Position numbers and translations under genes: made by a program
The notes under the pieces: generated by a model
What the model was told of the DNA's origin: nothing
Database searches by the model: none
Seen by the model: only the letters and a program-made list of their open reading frames with translations
Assembly (NCBI RefSeq): GCF_000346465.2
Contig: NC_034015.1
Span: forward strand, 5,980,837 to 6,044,836
Source: Prunus persica
Taxonomy: Eukaryota > Streptophyta > Magnoliopsida > Rosales > Rosaceae
Direction of reading: 5' to 3'
Length of the DNA: 64,000 nucleotides
In this document: positions 10,545-22,539 of the stretch, piece by piece
How positions within the stretch are numbered: position 1 is the stretch's first letter
Layout: every line of letters begins with the position of its first letter

Positions 10545-13304
10545 ATGGGTCACACCAGTGCTAGTGCTTCCATCCAACTTGTTTCACTAATTATACTATC
10601 AGGATTTTTATCCTTTGGAACCATTAAACTCGGTTTCTGCAGTGATGATCATAATGTGGGATGCATAGATATAGAGAGGAAAGCACTTCTCAAGCTCAAA
10701 CAGATCCCTGGGACTGGCTTTCGTCTTGGGTGGGAGAAGATTGCTGCAAATGGAGTGGTGTAGGCTGCAACAACATAACTGGAAGTGTCAACAGGCTCGA
10801 TCTTCACAATCGCTATTCAGATGGGTTGGATTATTCCGGAGCAAAAGTGTCTGCATTTGGATTTGGTGGTGAGATCAATCCTTCTTTGCTTGTTTTGAAA
10901 GATTTGGTTTACTTGGATTTGAGCATGAATAACTTTGAATGTGTCCAACTTCCAAGTTTCATTGGATCACTAGAAAAACTGAAATACCTCAATCTCTCTC
11001 GTACATCTTTTGTTGGAGTCATTCCCCCCAATCTTGGAAACCTCTCAAGGTTGCTTTATCTTGATCTTAGCAATTTCCTTGATAATAACCCAAGTGAGAC
11101 TGACTTTCAGTGGCTTGCAACTCTTTCTTCCTTAAAGTACCTTAACTTGGAAGGAGTGAACCTTGCCAAGGCGACATCCTATTTGCTTCCCACTATTAAT
11201 ATGCTCCATTCACTTGTTGAATTGCATTTGCGCTCTTGTGGACTTTCCATCCTTCCTCTCACTCTTCCTTCTATCAATTTCACATCCCTTTTGGTTCTTG
11301 ATCTCTCAAACAACAGTTTCAACTCCATGATACCTCCTTGGTTGACCAATCTCAGTGAACTAGAGATGTTGGATTTGTCAGGTAACAGGCTGACAGGAAA
11401 ACTGCCTGATTCTTTGGGATATCTTAAAAGCTTGAGATACCTGAACTTGTCAACTAACTCATTTCAGGGTTCAATCCCAAAATCAATTGGAAATTTAACA
11501 TCTTTGGAGGAGTTTGACCTTCGATGGAATCTAATGAGTGGGATCATCCCAGAAAGTCTTTGGGAGCTCTCATCGCTGGTTTCACTTCGTCTCTCTGAAA
11601 ACACATGGGAAGGTGCCATTACAGAAGCTCATTTTGCGAAACTTGGAGGCCTGAGAGAAGTATCAATTGCAAATAATTCCCCAAACATTTCCTTGGTTTT
11701 CAACATAAGTTATGATTGGATACCTCCTTTCCAATTAAGATACTTCATCATTACATCATGCCAACTGGGTCCCAAATTTCCTACATGGCTTAGATATCAG
11801 ACTGAGTTGACCACGGTGATACTCCGTAATGCTAGGATTTCAGACACCATACCAGATTGGTTTTGGCAGTTGGATTTGCAATTAGATTATCTAAATGTCG
11901 CTTTTAATCAACTAAGCGGCAGGATGCCCAATTCATTAAGATTCAGAGTTGATATCATTGTTGATTTGACTTCAAACCGCTTTGAGGGCCCACTCCCACT
12001 CTGGTCCTCAAACATTATCGAGCTATTTCTTAGAGACAATCTATTTTCAGGGCCAATTCCTCATAACATTAGTCAAGTGATGCCCAATTTGACACATCTA
12101 GACATTTCTGGGAACTCTTTGAGTGGAAGCATTCCCTTGTCCCTTGGTAATTTAAGCCATTTTGAATTCATGATTATCTCAAATAACAACTTGTCTGGTG
12201 AGATTCCTCATTTTTGGAACAATATACCATCATTGTATTTTGTAGACATGTCAAACAACAGTCTCTCTGGTACAATCCCAAGATCCTTAGGCTCTCTTAC
12301 TTCACTCAACTTCTTGATCCTCTCTAGCAACAACTTTTCAGGTGAAGTTCCTTCCTTGAAAAACTGCACTGACATGAGGATTCTTGATCTTGGTGATAAC
12401 AAGTTTTCTGGACCAATTCCGGCTTCCATAGGAGAAAGCATGCTCTCTTTATTGATTTTAAGCGTGAGGTCCAACTCATTTACTGGAAGCATCCCTTTAC
12501 AATTATGTGGCCTTTCCACTCTCCATATATTGGACCTCTCATACAACAATCTTTCTGAAAATGTTCCCCACTGGAAGCATAGGTAATTTGAGTGGCTTTA
12601 ATTCTGAGGTCACAGACAAAGATACAGAAACTTATGGTCAATGGAGAAGATTGGAGGTGGTGTTGAAAGGATGAGTGCTTGTATATGACTCCATCCTTTA
12701 CCTTGTTAATAGCGTTGATCTCTCGGACAATAACTTGTCAGGAGAGATGCCTGTGGGAATAACAAGCCTAATAAAGTTGGGCACCTTAAAATTTGTCCTT
12801 GAATCATTTGACAGGAAATATTCCAGCAAATATCGGAAACTTGAGGTCGATAGAAACTCTTGATCTATCAATGAACAAACTTTCAGGTTCAATTCCACAG
12901 AACATGGTTTCTTTAACATTTTTGAATCATCTGAACCTGTCAAACAATAACTTGTCCGGGAAAATTCCAACGGGTAACCAGTTTAAGACCTTTGTTGACC
13001 CGTCAATTTATGAGGGCAATGATGGTCTTAGCGGGTGTCCATTACCAACTGGTTGCCATGATAATGAAGAAGCACCTCAAGTTCCAAGTGGAGATGGAGG
13101 AGAGGATGATGACAGCAAACTTGAAAAGCTATAGTTCGTCATCAGCATGGTGATAGGTTTCTGTGCAGGGTTTTGGGGAGTTTTTGGAACTTGGCCATGA
13201 AGAGATCTTGGAGATATGCCTATTTTCACTTCCTTGACAAAGTGAAACATGTTGTCCTTGATTTTGTCTCAGCCATTGGTTCTTATCTGCAGAAAAGATC
13301 ATAG
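10545..13304 (+). pseudogene. LRR receptor-like protein (Cf/EIX-receptor type), multiply disrupted
   Basis: The ATG at 10545 opens a hydrophobic signal peptide, then the LRR N-cap (CIDIERKALLKLKQ ... WVGEDCCKWSGVGCNN). About 25 extracellular plant-type LRRs (LxxLxxLDLSxNxLxGxIP) follow to 13000, with the usual island before the last repeats (SGFNSEVTDKDTETYGQW, in a shifted frame). After the tail (GNQFKTF, GCPLPTGC) come an acidic stretch, a transmembrane helix (VISMVIGFCAGFWGVFG) and a short basic tail to TAG 13302-13304. There is no kinase, so it is an RLP. Lesions: frameshift near 10700, frameshift near 12575, in-frame TGA near 12672, frameshift near 12790, TAG at 13132-13134 just before the TM, and a frameshift near 13185. 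Functional relatives sit in the plasma membrane and sense pathogen or damage signals with SOBIR1/BAK1. The long open stretch 10661-12586 shows decay is recent. Confidence 0.92.
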
Positions 13305-13726
13305 AACAAGCTGCGAATGTGAAGGCACTTATGTATGCAAGCAAATAAAGCAATGTTTAGTATTGTCCTTTACAAATTTGTAAGTTGGTTGTAATATGCA
13401 TTTATACTTGTATGTGTTGTGCTAGAAGCACCAAGCCGTATGGAAATAATTGCTTCAATACATTTCGAAATCGAGAAATTTTTACTAGAGCAGGTGCTGC
13501 TAATTAACCCAAGGATTAACAGAAAATAAATGTAAAAACAAGAAAATAAAAGATTTTACGAAGTTTCTCATAACAAGTATAACTGAGGTATGTCCTAGAG
13601 CAGCACATCAACTATCAACAAATTGGGATGTTTACAAAGTGTTTGGCAACCTCACAACCCAAAGCGCCAAATACACCCAATAACACTCACCGCAGAAAAA
13701 CAAATAGGGGAGGAAATTATGAACCT
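13305..13726. other. RLP 3' UTR and unassigned intergenic DNA
   Basis: The first ~150 bp probably include the former 3' UTR. From about 13460 the sequence changes character (AGATTTTACGAAGTTTCTC...), possibly a fragment of a Copia LTR. No gene is visible. Confidence 0.35.
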
Positions 13727-13941
13727 TAACTAATGCTCTCTGGGCCCGAGTGCTAAAAGGACCTTCATGGGTTTGGACAAGTCTTCTGGAAGGAAAAAGG
13801 GCAGTCATTGATAGAGGTCGAACACAAATCCTAAATGGTGAGAATACTTGTATCTGGTCTGACAGCTGGTTCCCCCCTCCACATGATGGTCGCATTACTC
13901 CGATCAACCCTGTCCCCCCTTCTGCACCCTAGCATGTAAAT
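13727..13941 (+). pseudogene. LINE ORF2 remnant, left part (RT-zf linker)
   Basis: Plus-strand reading ALWARVLKGPSWVWTSLLEG ... IWSDSWFPPP is the typical plant LINE segment between the RT thumb and the zf-RVT domain. A small deletion joins VLKG to PSWVW. It continues past the Copia insertion at 18925, and CAT GTA AAT / GAG CTT keeps one frame across the junction. Confidence 0.75.
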
Positions 13942-14134
13942 TGTTGGCGTGTGCGTGAGTTCAGGAAATTGATTTCCTAATTAGTGTAGTTGACTAATTC
14001 TTGTACAATTAGGACTTTGTTTCCTAGTTTATTTTATTTCCTTGTTAAACCTGTAAAACCCTATGTAAACATATAAATAGCTCATTATGGAGATGAATAG
14101 AAAGTATCAGTTTTGCCTAAACATATATTTCTAC
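13942..14134 (+). repeat. 5' LTR of the 13.9-18.9 kb Copia
   Basis: Begins TGTTGGCGTGTGCG. Contains TATAAATAG (about 14073) as TATA box. Ends ...TTTCTAC without the usual final CA, and the 3' copy does the same. Confidence 0.92.
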
Positions 14135-14135
14135 T

Positions 14136-14148
14136 TGGTATCAGAGCC
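14136..14148 (+). promoter_or_regulatory. Primer binding site (tRNA-iMet)
   Basis: TGGTATCAGAGCC lies one base after the 5' LTR, the standard Copia minus-strand primer site. Confidence 0.92.
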
Positions 14149-14278
14149 ACCGATCTAGTGGTTTCTTGTTTATCCCAAACCCTCTAATTGAATTCAAACC
14201 TATATTGAGTTCATAAGTTTTTCTTCCATCCTCCACATATATTGGGTTCATACTTCCACACCATCAATTCCCGCTGCG

Positions 14279-15249
14279 ATGACAACACCCGAGGCTTCCC
14301 TTGTTCTCCCGGATAGTTCTTCGACCTCCGCTGCACAACCTCCAACTTCGTCGGTTCCACAGATTGTCACCATCCAGAATGATAATTCTGCGTTGCCTAC
14401 AGGAGTTATTCTCAATGAGACCAATTATGCTCTTTGGTCTCAACTCATGGAAATTCGAATTGCTACCCGTGGAAAGTTGGGCTATCTTACTGGCTCTATT
14501 TGTGTGCCAGCCGAATCTGCTCCTACTTTTGATGCTTGGACCACTGAAAATCTACAAGTTAAAGGTTGGTTAATTGATTCTATGTCCCCTGAGTTGATGG
14601 GCCGCTTTATTCATCTTCGCACTGCCAAGGAGATTTGGGCTGCTGTCAAGAAAATTTTCTATAATGGATCCGACGAATCTCAAGTTTACTAATTGAACAG
14701 GAAGGCATTCACCCTCAAACAGAATGGCTAACCTGTTTCCAAATATTATAGCATGCTTCAGTGTCTTTTCAGGAACTGGATCATCGCGACCCCCCATTTA
14801 TGGTGTGCATTGCTGACACTGATACATACCAAAAAAAACTCGACCGTCTTCGAGTTCATATTTTTCTTTCTGGATTGGATCCCGAATTTGATCAAGTCCG
14901 TAGTGAAATCCTCCGCAAGGAACCTAAATTGGATCTCAACCAAAGTTTTGCTTATGTTCGCCGTGATGCACAACAACGCGCCAATTTTACTGGTGCTGCC
15001 GCCTCTCTTGATGCTACTGTCATGGTGGCTCAACGTTCCAAAGGACCACCTTCATCTCATGGGAGTTCATCGACCCAGGGGGTGAAGGACAAACCAGTTT
15101 TCAAGTGCACTCATTGTGGTGGTTCAAAGCACACTCGTGAACATTGTTATGAATTAGTTGGCTTTCCATCTTGGTGGGATCATTCTAAGAATAAAAGAAA
15201 TGGTCATAAGGCACTCCAAGCCTCTGCTACTCCAGAGACCCCCCTGTAA
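14279..15249 (+). pseudogene. Copia gag (UBN2-type capsid and zinc knuckle), broken
   Basis: The ATG at 14279 starts a capsid-like protein with LNETNYALWSQLMEIRIATR and GWLIDSMSPELMGRF, typical of Copia gag. TAA follows VY at 14690-14692, a second stop lies about 45 nt on, and a frameshift falls near 14775. Then ELDHRDPPFMV, HIFLSGLDPEFDQVRSEIL and the nucleocapsid knuckle CTHCGGSKHTREHC (about 15107-15148). It forms the virus-like particle and binds RNA in intact relatives. A second frameshift near 15245 separates it from pol. Confidence 0.88.
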
Positions 15250-15290
15250 GTGGCAACAAATCAAATGAACATACTTCTGCATCTACGTCC

Positions 15291-18200
15291 ATGGCTACAT
15301 CAGGTACAACTGGTTATGCATTGAATGTTTCTTCCACCTTATCCACCAGTCATGTCTGGATTATTGATTCAGGCGCCTCTGATCATATGACATGTGATTC
15401 AAATAAAATCACATCTTTGTCTCCATCTTCACAGTCGGTAGTATCCAATGCAAATGGTAGTTCCTCTCCTGTTGTTGGAGAGGGTTCTTTATCCCTTACA
15501 GATTCGTTACACCTGGATTCAATACTTGTTGTGCCGTCATTGGATTTTAATTTGCTATCTATTGCGCAAATTACTCATGCTCTTTCTTGTACTGTAACAT
15601 TTTGGCCAAATTGTTGTATTTTTCAGGACATCCTCACAAGGAAGATAATTGGTTATGGTACTAGAAAAGGCAAGCTGTATTTTCTGGATTTGGCAACAAG
15701 TGGTGAGACTCGAATTTCTCAAGCCTTCAAGACTAGTGGAGATTCGACTGAGAAAAATCAGAATTTTATTTGGTTGTGGCATAGACGGTTGGGTCATGCC
15801 TTCTTTGGATATCTTAAAAAGTTGTTTCCTTCATGGTTTAGTAAACTTTTAGATTTTAATTTTAAGTGTGATGTTTATGAACTGGCAAAAAGCCATCGAG
15901 TTTCCTTCCCTTTGAGTATGAATAAAAGTACGGTGCTTTTTGCAATTGTTCATTCTGATGTTTGGGGTCCTGCTCCAATTTCTACTTCTTCTGGTGCTCG
16001 TTGGTTTGTTACCTTTACTGATGATTGCACACATATGACTTGGATTTCTCTCTTCAAAACCAAGGGGGAGGTGTGTACCACATTTCAACAGTTTTACAAG
16101 ATGGTAGACACTCAGTTTCATGCACAAATTAAGATCCTTCGTTCTGATAATGGGGGTGAATTTGTGAATCATGATCTTTGTCAGTTTTTAGAAGCTCATG
16201 GAATTGAACATCAACGAACATGTCCATATACTCCTCAGCAAAATGGGGTAGCATAGTGAAAAAATCGTCATTTGTTAGAAGTGGTTCGAGCTTCATTGTT
16301 TGATGCTCAAATGCTTCTTCTTTTTAGGGAGAAGCAGTGTGTTCTGCTGCGTATCTTATTAATCGGGTTCCCTCCAGTATCTTGAACTTCCAAACACCAT
16401 TACAAGCCCTTCGTCAGTTTTGTGCCCTTCATTCCACTCCCAATTTGGAGCCACGAGTTTTTGGATGTGTAACTTTCGTTCATCTTTATACACATCAGCG
16501 CAACAAGTTGGAGCTTTGAGCACTCAAGTGCGTGTTTATTGGCTATGCCCAACATAAAAAAGGGTATCGCTGCTATCATCCCCCTACTCAGAAGCTCTAC
16601 ATCACTATGGATGTGGTTTTTCGAGAAGAAGAAATGTATTTTTCTGGGGGAGTTCAGGCACAGGCGAGTCCAGATACTGTTGATGATCAGTTCGACCTAG
16701 AAGGATTCGTTACTTTGGAGTCGTTATGTCATCCGACAGTTCAGGATGCACTAACCAACTCGTCAGATACCACTCTAGAAACTACGCATGACAGTCTTGA
16801 TGACCGGTCACGGTTGGTCTCCTCACCCACAACTCAGTCACCCGGTCAGGGGGAGAAGAATGATGTACTGATGCCCGTTTATGAAGTTTTTGTACCATTT
16901 AACCAATTATCTTTTGAGGTGTCTTCTGAACCTACAACCCAGGTAATGTCCTAGAACATTGATGTTGAAGATTTATATTTAACTGATTTGTTTTCAGACG
17001 ATCCATCTAATGAGATACATCTACAACCATACCAATTACTTGTTCGTAAGAATCGTGGTAACCCAAAGATTCAATATGAAGCGGATCCCAAAGCTAAAGT
17101 GAAATACCCGATTAGCAACCATGTTTCCACTCATAGATTGTCCGCACCACATGCCATGTTGATAAAACAACTAGATTCTTTGTCTACACCAAGCAGTGTA
17201 CAAGAGGCTTTGATGGATTCAAACTGGAAACAAGCAATGAATGATGAGATGCAAGCTCTTCAAAAGAATTCCACATGGAAACTTGTTCCTCTCCCAAGTG
17301 GCAAACGAACTGTGGGTTGTAGATGGATTTATACCATTAAGTTGAAGGCAGATGGATCGATCGAACGGTACAAAGCTCGATTGGTGGCAAAAGGGTATAC
17401 TCAGAGATATGGAGTGGATTATCAGGAGACGTTTGCTCCAGTAGCAAAAATCAATACTGTACGAATCCTGATATCACTTGCTGCAAACTTGGATTGGCCA
17501 TTACACCAATTCGATGTCAAAAATGCTTTTTTACATGGTGATTTAGAAGAAGAAGTTTATATGGATCCTCCGCCTGGATGTAACTTGAGTTCCGAATCGA
17601 AACACTATGTGTGCAAATTAAAGAAGTCTTTGTATGGTTTGAAACAGTCACCTCGAGCATGGTTTGGGCGGTTGACAAAGTCTATGAGGGCATTTGGATA
17701 TAAACAAAGTAATTTTGATCATACTTTGTTCTTGAAGCATAAGGAAAATAAAATTATAGCTTTGATAGTATATGTTGATGATATGATCGTAACAGGTGAT
17801 GATCCTGATGAAAGAAAAGCATTGCAAGAGTCCTTATCTAAGGAGTTTGAGATGAAAGATCTTGGTACACTTAAGTATTTTCTCGGGATAGAAGTATCTA
17901 GATCACAGCAAGGTATCTTCTTGTCTTAACGAAAATATGTTATGGATTTATTAACTGAAACGGGGATGCTGTGGTGTAAACCAGCTAATACGCCTATGGA
18001 GGAAAATCACAAGCTTGGTGAGTGTACTGATCATAAACCAACTAACAAGGAGCAATACCAGAGCCTAGTTGGGAGGTTAATTTATTTGTCACATACGAGA
18101 CCGGACATTGCATATGCTGTGAGTGTTGTAAGCCAGTTTATGCACTCTCCAAGTAAAGTTCATAGAGATGCAGTGAATTGCATCTTGAGATATTTGAAAT

Positions 18201-18724
18201 CAACTCCTGGTAAAGGGTTAATGTATTCAAAGCAAGGACATCTGGATGTAATTGGGTATACAGATGCAGATTGGGTTGGGTCCCAAACAGACAGATGATC
18301 CACTTCAGGTTACTTTACTTTTGTAGGAGGTAACCTTGTTACTTGGCGTAGTAAGAAACAAAATGTTGCAAGATCAAGTGCGGAGGCAGAATATAGAGGT
18401 ATGGCACATGGTGTTTGTGAGTTGTTATGGATTAAGCATGTTCTAACGGAGTTAGGTTTAAAGCCTAAAAAACCCATGGAATTATATTGCGATAATATTG
18501 CGGCCATTAATATTGCTCATAATCCAGTTCAACATGATCGAACTAAACATGTTGAAGTGGATATGCATTTCATCAAAGAAAGATTAGAAGACGAGACGCT
18601 TCAGTTCCCGTTTGTAAAGTCAGAAGATCAGTTGGCAGATATCTTGACGAAAGCAGTTTCAAGCCGAGTATTTCAGGACACGCTGAGCAAGTTGGACCTT
18701 GGTGACATTTATGCTCCAACTTGA
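15291..18724 (+). pseudogene. Copia pol: protease, integrase, RT, RNase H, broken
   Basis: Protease motif WIIDSGASDHMT at about 15358. GAG-pre-integrase (WLWHRRLGH, about 15773) and integrase core with HSDVWGP, TFTDD and SDNGGEF (15950-16165). TAG-TGA stops follow QNGVA near 16255. A stop at 16517-16519 and frameshifts near 16330 and 16525 come next. RT runs 17215-17929 with WKLVPLPSGKRTVGCRWIY, DVKNAFLHG and an intact YVDDM (about 17772), then TAA at 17927. RNase H runs 17942-18724 with a TGA at 18296-18298, then the ELYCDNIAAINIAHNPV region and a natural end at TGA 18722-18724. The RT catalytic residues survive but no full polyprotein can be made. Confidence 0.92.
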
Positions 18725-18731
18725 GGGGGAG
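18723..18731 (+). promoter_or_regulatory. Polypurine tract of the Copia
   Basis: GAGGGGGAG directly precedes the 3' LTR and serves as plus-strand primer in this family. Confidence 0.88.
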
Positions 18732-18924
18732 TGTTGGCGTGTGCGTGAGTTCAGGAAAGTGATTTCCTAATTACTGTAGTTGACTAATTCTTGTACAATT
18801 AGGACTTTGTTTCCTAGTTTATTTTATTTCCTTGTTAAACCTGTAAAACCCTATGTAAACATATAAATAGCTCATTATGGAGATGAATAGAAAGTATCAG
18901 TTTTACCTAAACATATATTTCTAC
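18732..18924 (+). repeat. 3' LTR of the 13.9-18.9 kb Copia
   Basis: 193 bp, three differences from the 5' LTR. Confidence 0.92.
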
Positions 18925-19320
18925 TAATGAGCTTTTTCATGTCCGTGGGAGATATTGGAGATTGCATGAAGTCGAGAATTTTATTGATAAGGAAGCTATG
19001 GAGCTGATTTCCCGTATTAAAAGATGGTGGCCAGATATAACCGGCCTGGGATCCTTCTGTGGTGGTGCTGCTATTCCTACCACCACAGTTACGGCTCTTA
19101 TTGCAGAATCTGAGGCGGCTATTCAGGGTCTACTGCTTGCTAGTGTTACGAACAAGAAAAAAGTCATTATGGAGTCGGAATGTAGCACTTTCATTGATAG
19201 CATTAACAACTCCAAATGCAGAGATTGGACTATTCTCAGGATGGAGTCCAACTTTGAGTCAGTTGAGTGGTTTTGGTCCCCTCGGAATTTGAACATGAAG
19301 TGGCAAGGATTGGTTTAGGT
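18925..19320 (+). pseudogene. LINE ORF2 remnant, right part (RNase H-like end)
   Basis: ORF sequence LIAESEAAIQGLLLA ... SECSTFIDSINN resembles the RVT_3 RNase H at the C-terminus of plant LINE ORF2. It continues the frame of 13727-13941, so the Copia landed in an existing LINE. The zf-RVT part is missing, indicating an internal deletion. Confidence 0.6.
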
Positions 19321-20350
19321 GCGGTGGATCTGCAAAGATGGGCTGATAGGCCACCTCCGTCCCTGGTTCGTGTTCTGGTTTCAGATGGTCTCTCTTGTCC
19401 CCCGTAAGGGACCTGGGTGGTTTGTGAGCATCGCTGACAATGGTCGTGGGGTATGCTACATCTTCTATGCCTTTTAGTCAAAAGCTTCAAAAATCCTTTT
19501 TAGTATATATTAAAGTAAGAACACAGTGTCATGATTTCTTATAAGGCTTGTCAAGATATTCTAAAGTTCACATGTAGTTTGATGTGCCTTTATACCCTAT
19601 CATGCCTTTCATACTTACATTTCTCATATGTATAGTCAATATGTCTAGAGTCTGTAAATTGTTCATTAAACATTGTTAAGCATGCTACGTAAATTCTGTA
19701 ACGCAGTAAACATTTTGGAGCAGATAATGAAATACCTACCAAAAACAAGCAAGAGGTGGAATACCACAAAGAGAAAGTGTACCTAATAAAAAAGCAGTGG
19801 GAACAGTGAAGATTCATGTGGTCTTTCTGTCTAGGTGCCGGTAGTCCATGTCTTCACAGACATGTCTATTTCACCGAGCCCCTCCGGTTTAGGTGGACAA
19901 CCCGGCAAATAGACATCAACAGGAATTAGCTTATCAATTATGGGAGCATATATAAAAGAAAATCTGAATTTTTTTCTTCTCATATTGCATTGATAGTAAC
20001 CTTGAATTTGCAACCAACCATTAGAAATTTTTCTGAATACTCTTCTCAAGAATATGTACACTAACTTTCAATATATGTTGCCACTATCTTTACCTATTTT
20101 TCTTTTTTTCTTGTTCATTGCTGATTCCGACTGATATGCACCCACCCAGCAACCAAGAAATAATCTGCTCTGGAGGCTCTGTTGACGGTATTATTTCATA
20201 AACTGTCATTCTCATTTCTAATGTTTGTGTAGAGGTAGAATGCAATCCACTTCACATTGCATAGGGTTAGTTACTTTTTTCATTAAAACCAGAAAGATAA
20301 TATTATATCAAAAAATTAGGTTATAAAGCTGCTCTAAATAAGTCAAATAT
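19321..20350. other. Intergenic DNA; tail of LINE remnant and a plastid-like scrap
   Basis: The LINE remnant probably fades out by about 19450. Otherwise AT-rich with no supported gene except the ndhK-like piece at 19881-19937. Confidence 0.4.
19881..19937 (-). pseudogene. Short nuclear copy of plastid ndhK sequence (NUPT-like)
   Basis: Minus-strand translation IDKLIPVDVYLPGCPPKPE matches what I remember of the conserved C-terminal part of plastid NdhK (NADH dehydrogenase-like complex, 4Fe-4S subunit). The match is only about 57 bp and stops abruptly on both sides, so it is a transferred organelle scrap and not a gene. A match by descent from a nuclear homologue is less likely because the nucleotide wording also looks plastid-like. 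Confidence 0.55.
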
Positions 20351-20369
20351 CACTACTACAAAAATTGAC

Positions 20370-21650
20370 ATAGACGACGGGAATTCACTGTCGTCTAGAA
20401 GGTTTTTAAACTGTCGTGAAATCGACCGCCATATTTTGATACATAAAACAATGACGGAAAAAAACCACTGTCTTTAAGACATACAACGTCATACCAAAAT
20501 AAAAACCGCTGTCTAATTACTTTATAAACAGCAAAAAAGGAAAACTTCGACAACCTTAGACGACGGTTTTAGTAAAATAGGGAAGTTTAAAGCGTATTAC
20601 ATGTCAAGAACTACATACACGCTGACATAAAAAAAGTTATCCACGTCGCTATTTGAAAAAAATACCGTTGTGGTTTATATGTACTACTAAATAAAAAAAT
20701 TGACATCTAAAATCTATGAAAAAAGCAACCAAAAAAAAAAAAAAAGACGATCTTAGACGATGCTTACAGAAAAGAACAGACGTCTAAAGGGCATTACATG
20801 TCAAGAATCATATCGTAGCCGACATAAAATGTATTAACCACGACACATATGTAGAACGACCGATGCTTATAAAATATTCCACGTCGCCAACCAAGAAAAA
20901 ACCGCCTTGTTAAAATTTTTCCATGGCTGTTTCTTGCGAGAACCAATGTTTAAATGATGAAAAAAAGCCACTTGGACAGTGTACGACACTTTTTTTATTT
21001 ATTAAAACACTGACGTCTGAATAATTTAACATGTCACAATTTTATTACACACCGACGTAACAAACCCTAACCAAGCCCCAATTGTTTACCCACAGTCGTT
21101 AAAAATGATTTTCACAGCATGAACAGGAAATAAAACGCTGTTGATTAGAGTTTGAATGGTGGTTAATGTAAATTAAAGGTCGTAGTGAATCTTTTCACTA
21201 CGTACCTAGAATACAATTTGTCGACGTTGTTAATTTAGTTACCACGTCGGTTTTTGTATAGGACTGGATGTGGTTTCCCTCTCAAAGTAGCTTTTATAAC
21301 CCTAATTGACGTGTGTATTCTCTAAGACGTCAAATGTTTTAGCCTAACCGACGTGCAGAATAGCTGTTACAACAGTTAATGGCACTGAGTTGCCTTTATT
21401 GCCCTCTTTAGACGACGTAATTTTTATCGGTGGAAGTAGTATTTTCCTAAAATTCGTCTGTTGGAGTACTGTTCCGTCATGTTATTCTTAAATCTATGAC
21501 GTGCATTATTTTCATGACCGTCGTTGTTGTTAATATCTATTTGCCGCGTGTAATTTAATTTTAATTAATCGACGTGTTTTCTTTTTCAAATGGCGATTTT
21601 TATTTCTTTACAGTCTTTTGCATTGTCATTCCACGTCGTTTGTAAAAGAT
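20370..21650. repeat. CACTA subterminal repeat array
   Basis: Dozens of 7-10 bp motifs related to ACGTCGG, GACGACGG and CCGTCGT in alternating orientation, spaced roughly 20-50 bp apart. In En/Spm-type elements such repeats bind the TNPA-class protein. Confidence 0.8.
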
Positions 21651-21795
21651 ACGAAACCCAGTATTTTTAATTTTGGATTTGTCGTGCCCAAATCTTGCAT
21701 AATGAAAATGATCAGAATAATGTCAAACATTGAAATTTATTGCAAAACTAATGTCATACAAATAACTGCATAACTAATGTCATACATTACAACAA

Positions 21796-22295
21796 TCAAT
21801 CAATCCATATATCTTCACACCCATCTCTAATATTTTCACTCCCAAACTCACCCACTAGGTCATCAAATGTGTCAACATTTGGTATCCCTCTAGTAAATGG
21901 CTCACACTTACTTTTAATATCACCTAGCACATCATCACCAATAACATCATTATATTGTCTATTAGGCATTGATAACACTACCGACAAACCACGATGCATT
22001 GGGTCGTCAACAAAAAATACTTGTTTGACTTGAGAAGCCATAACAAATTGGTCATTCCTATGTCCAATTTTACTTAGATCCAAGTTCTTCAATTACAAGG
22101 CCCGAAGTGTTATCTATCCAATCACACCTAAAGACTAGGATTCTCAACTTTTGGCAGTCAATGTCCCAAATTTCTTGAAAGACACCATAAAAACCCATAT
22201 TGGAGACAATAGGGTTTTTATCCTTGGCATTAGCAACTTGCATAGTATGTGCAAGTAAATAAACTCCACTGTTTTGGATAGTTCACACATCATCT

Positions 22296-22326
<31 letters not shown>

Positions 22327-22452
22327 TTTAACACCATTAATAAGAAAGTTCCTATATGATGGCACTGCCATGCTTGGACCAGCTGCTAGCCACCTCAAAT
22401 TTTCTAATACGCCATTATTCTCTTCCCCATTAAGTTCACTTTGAACAAGCAA
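21796..22452 (-). pseudogene. TNP2-like CACTA transposase, C-terminal end
   Basis: Minus-strand readings NLRWLAAGPSMAVPSYRNFL (about 22400-22340) and MASQVKQVFFVDDP (about 22040-22000) are the conserved C-terminal blocks of TNP2/Tam1-type transposases. They are in different frames, with stops between and an expanded A-run (T-run at about 22303-22322 on the + strand) adding a poly-Lys stretch. It ends at a stop at 21796. The catalytic region is absent. Confidence 0.75.
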
Positions 22453-22539
22453 ATTAATTATATATCTTAATTCAATCTAACATAGAAAGAAGAAAATTAA
22501 AAGTTCAATATGTTATTCTCACTACTACAAAAAGTGAAA

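Larger units (their letters stand above)
13942..18924 (+). mobile_element. Ty1-copia retrotransposon (short-LTR, Ale/Retrofit-like), decayed
   Basis: Two 193-bp LTRs (13942-14134, 18732-18924) differ at three positions (about 1.6%). A PBS complementary to initiator tRNA-Met lies at 14136-14148 and a purine tract at 18723-18731. Internal order is gag, protease, integrase, RT, RNase H, which defines Copia. Length (about 5 kb) and LTR size fit the Ale/Retrofit group; the lineage is inference. The target site is inside a LINE remnant. Flanks TAAAT (left) and TAAT (right) look like a TSD that lost one base. Many stops and frameshifts make the element defective. Confidence 0.93.
20351..22519 (-). 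mobile_element. CACTA (En/Spm) transposon, 3' end portion, minus orientation
   Basis: The TIR CACTACTACAAAAA starts at 20351. From 20370 to about 21650 there is a dense array of short motifs (CCGACGT, ACGTCGG, GACGACGG and variants) in both orientations, the subterminal region. Behind it lies the C-terminal end of a TNP2-type transposase on the minus strand (21796-22452). The element is cut at 22519, where another CACTA terminus begins. The remaining upstream part of its transposase is not found on the far side within the window. Confidence 0.85.

Noticed and set aside
12208..12549. Minus-strand ORF opposite the LRR region
   Set aside because: Shadow of the regular LRR codon pattern.
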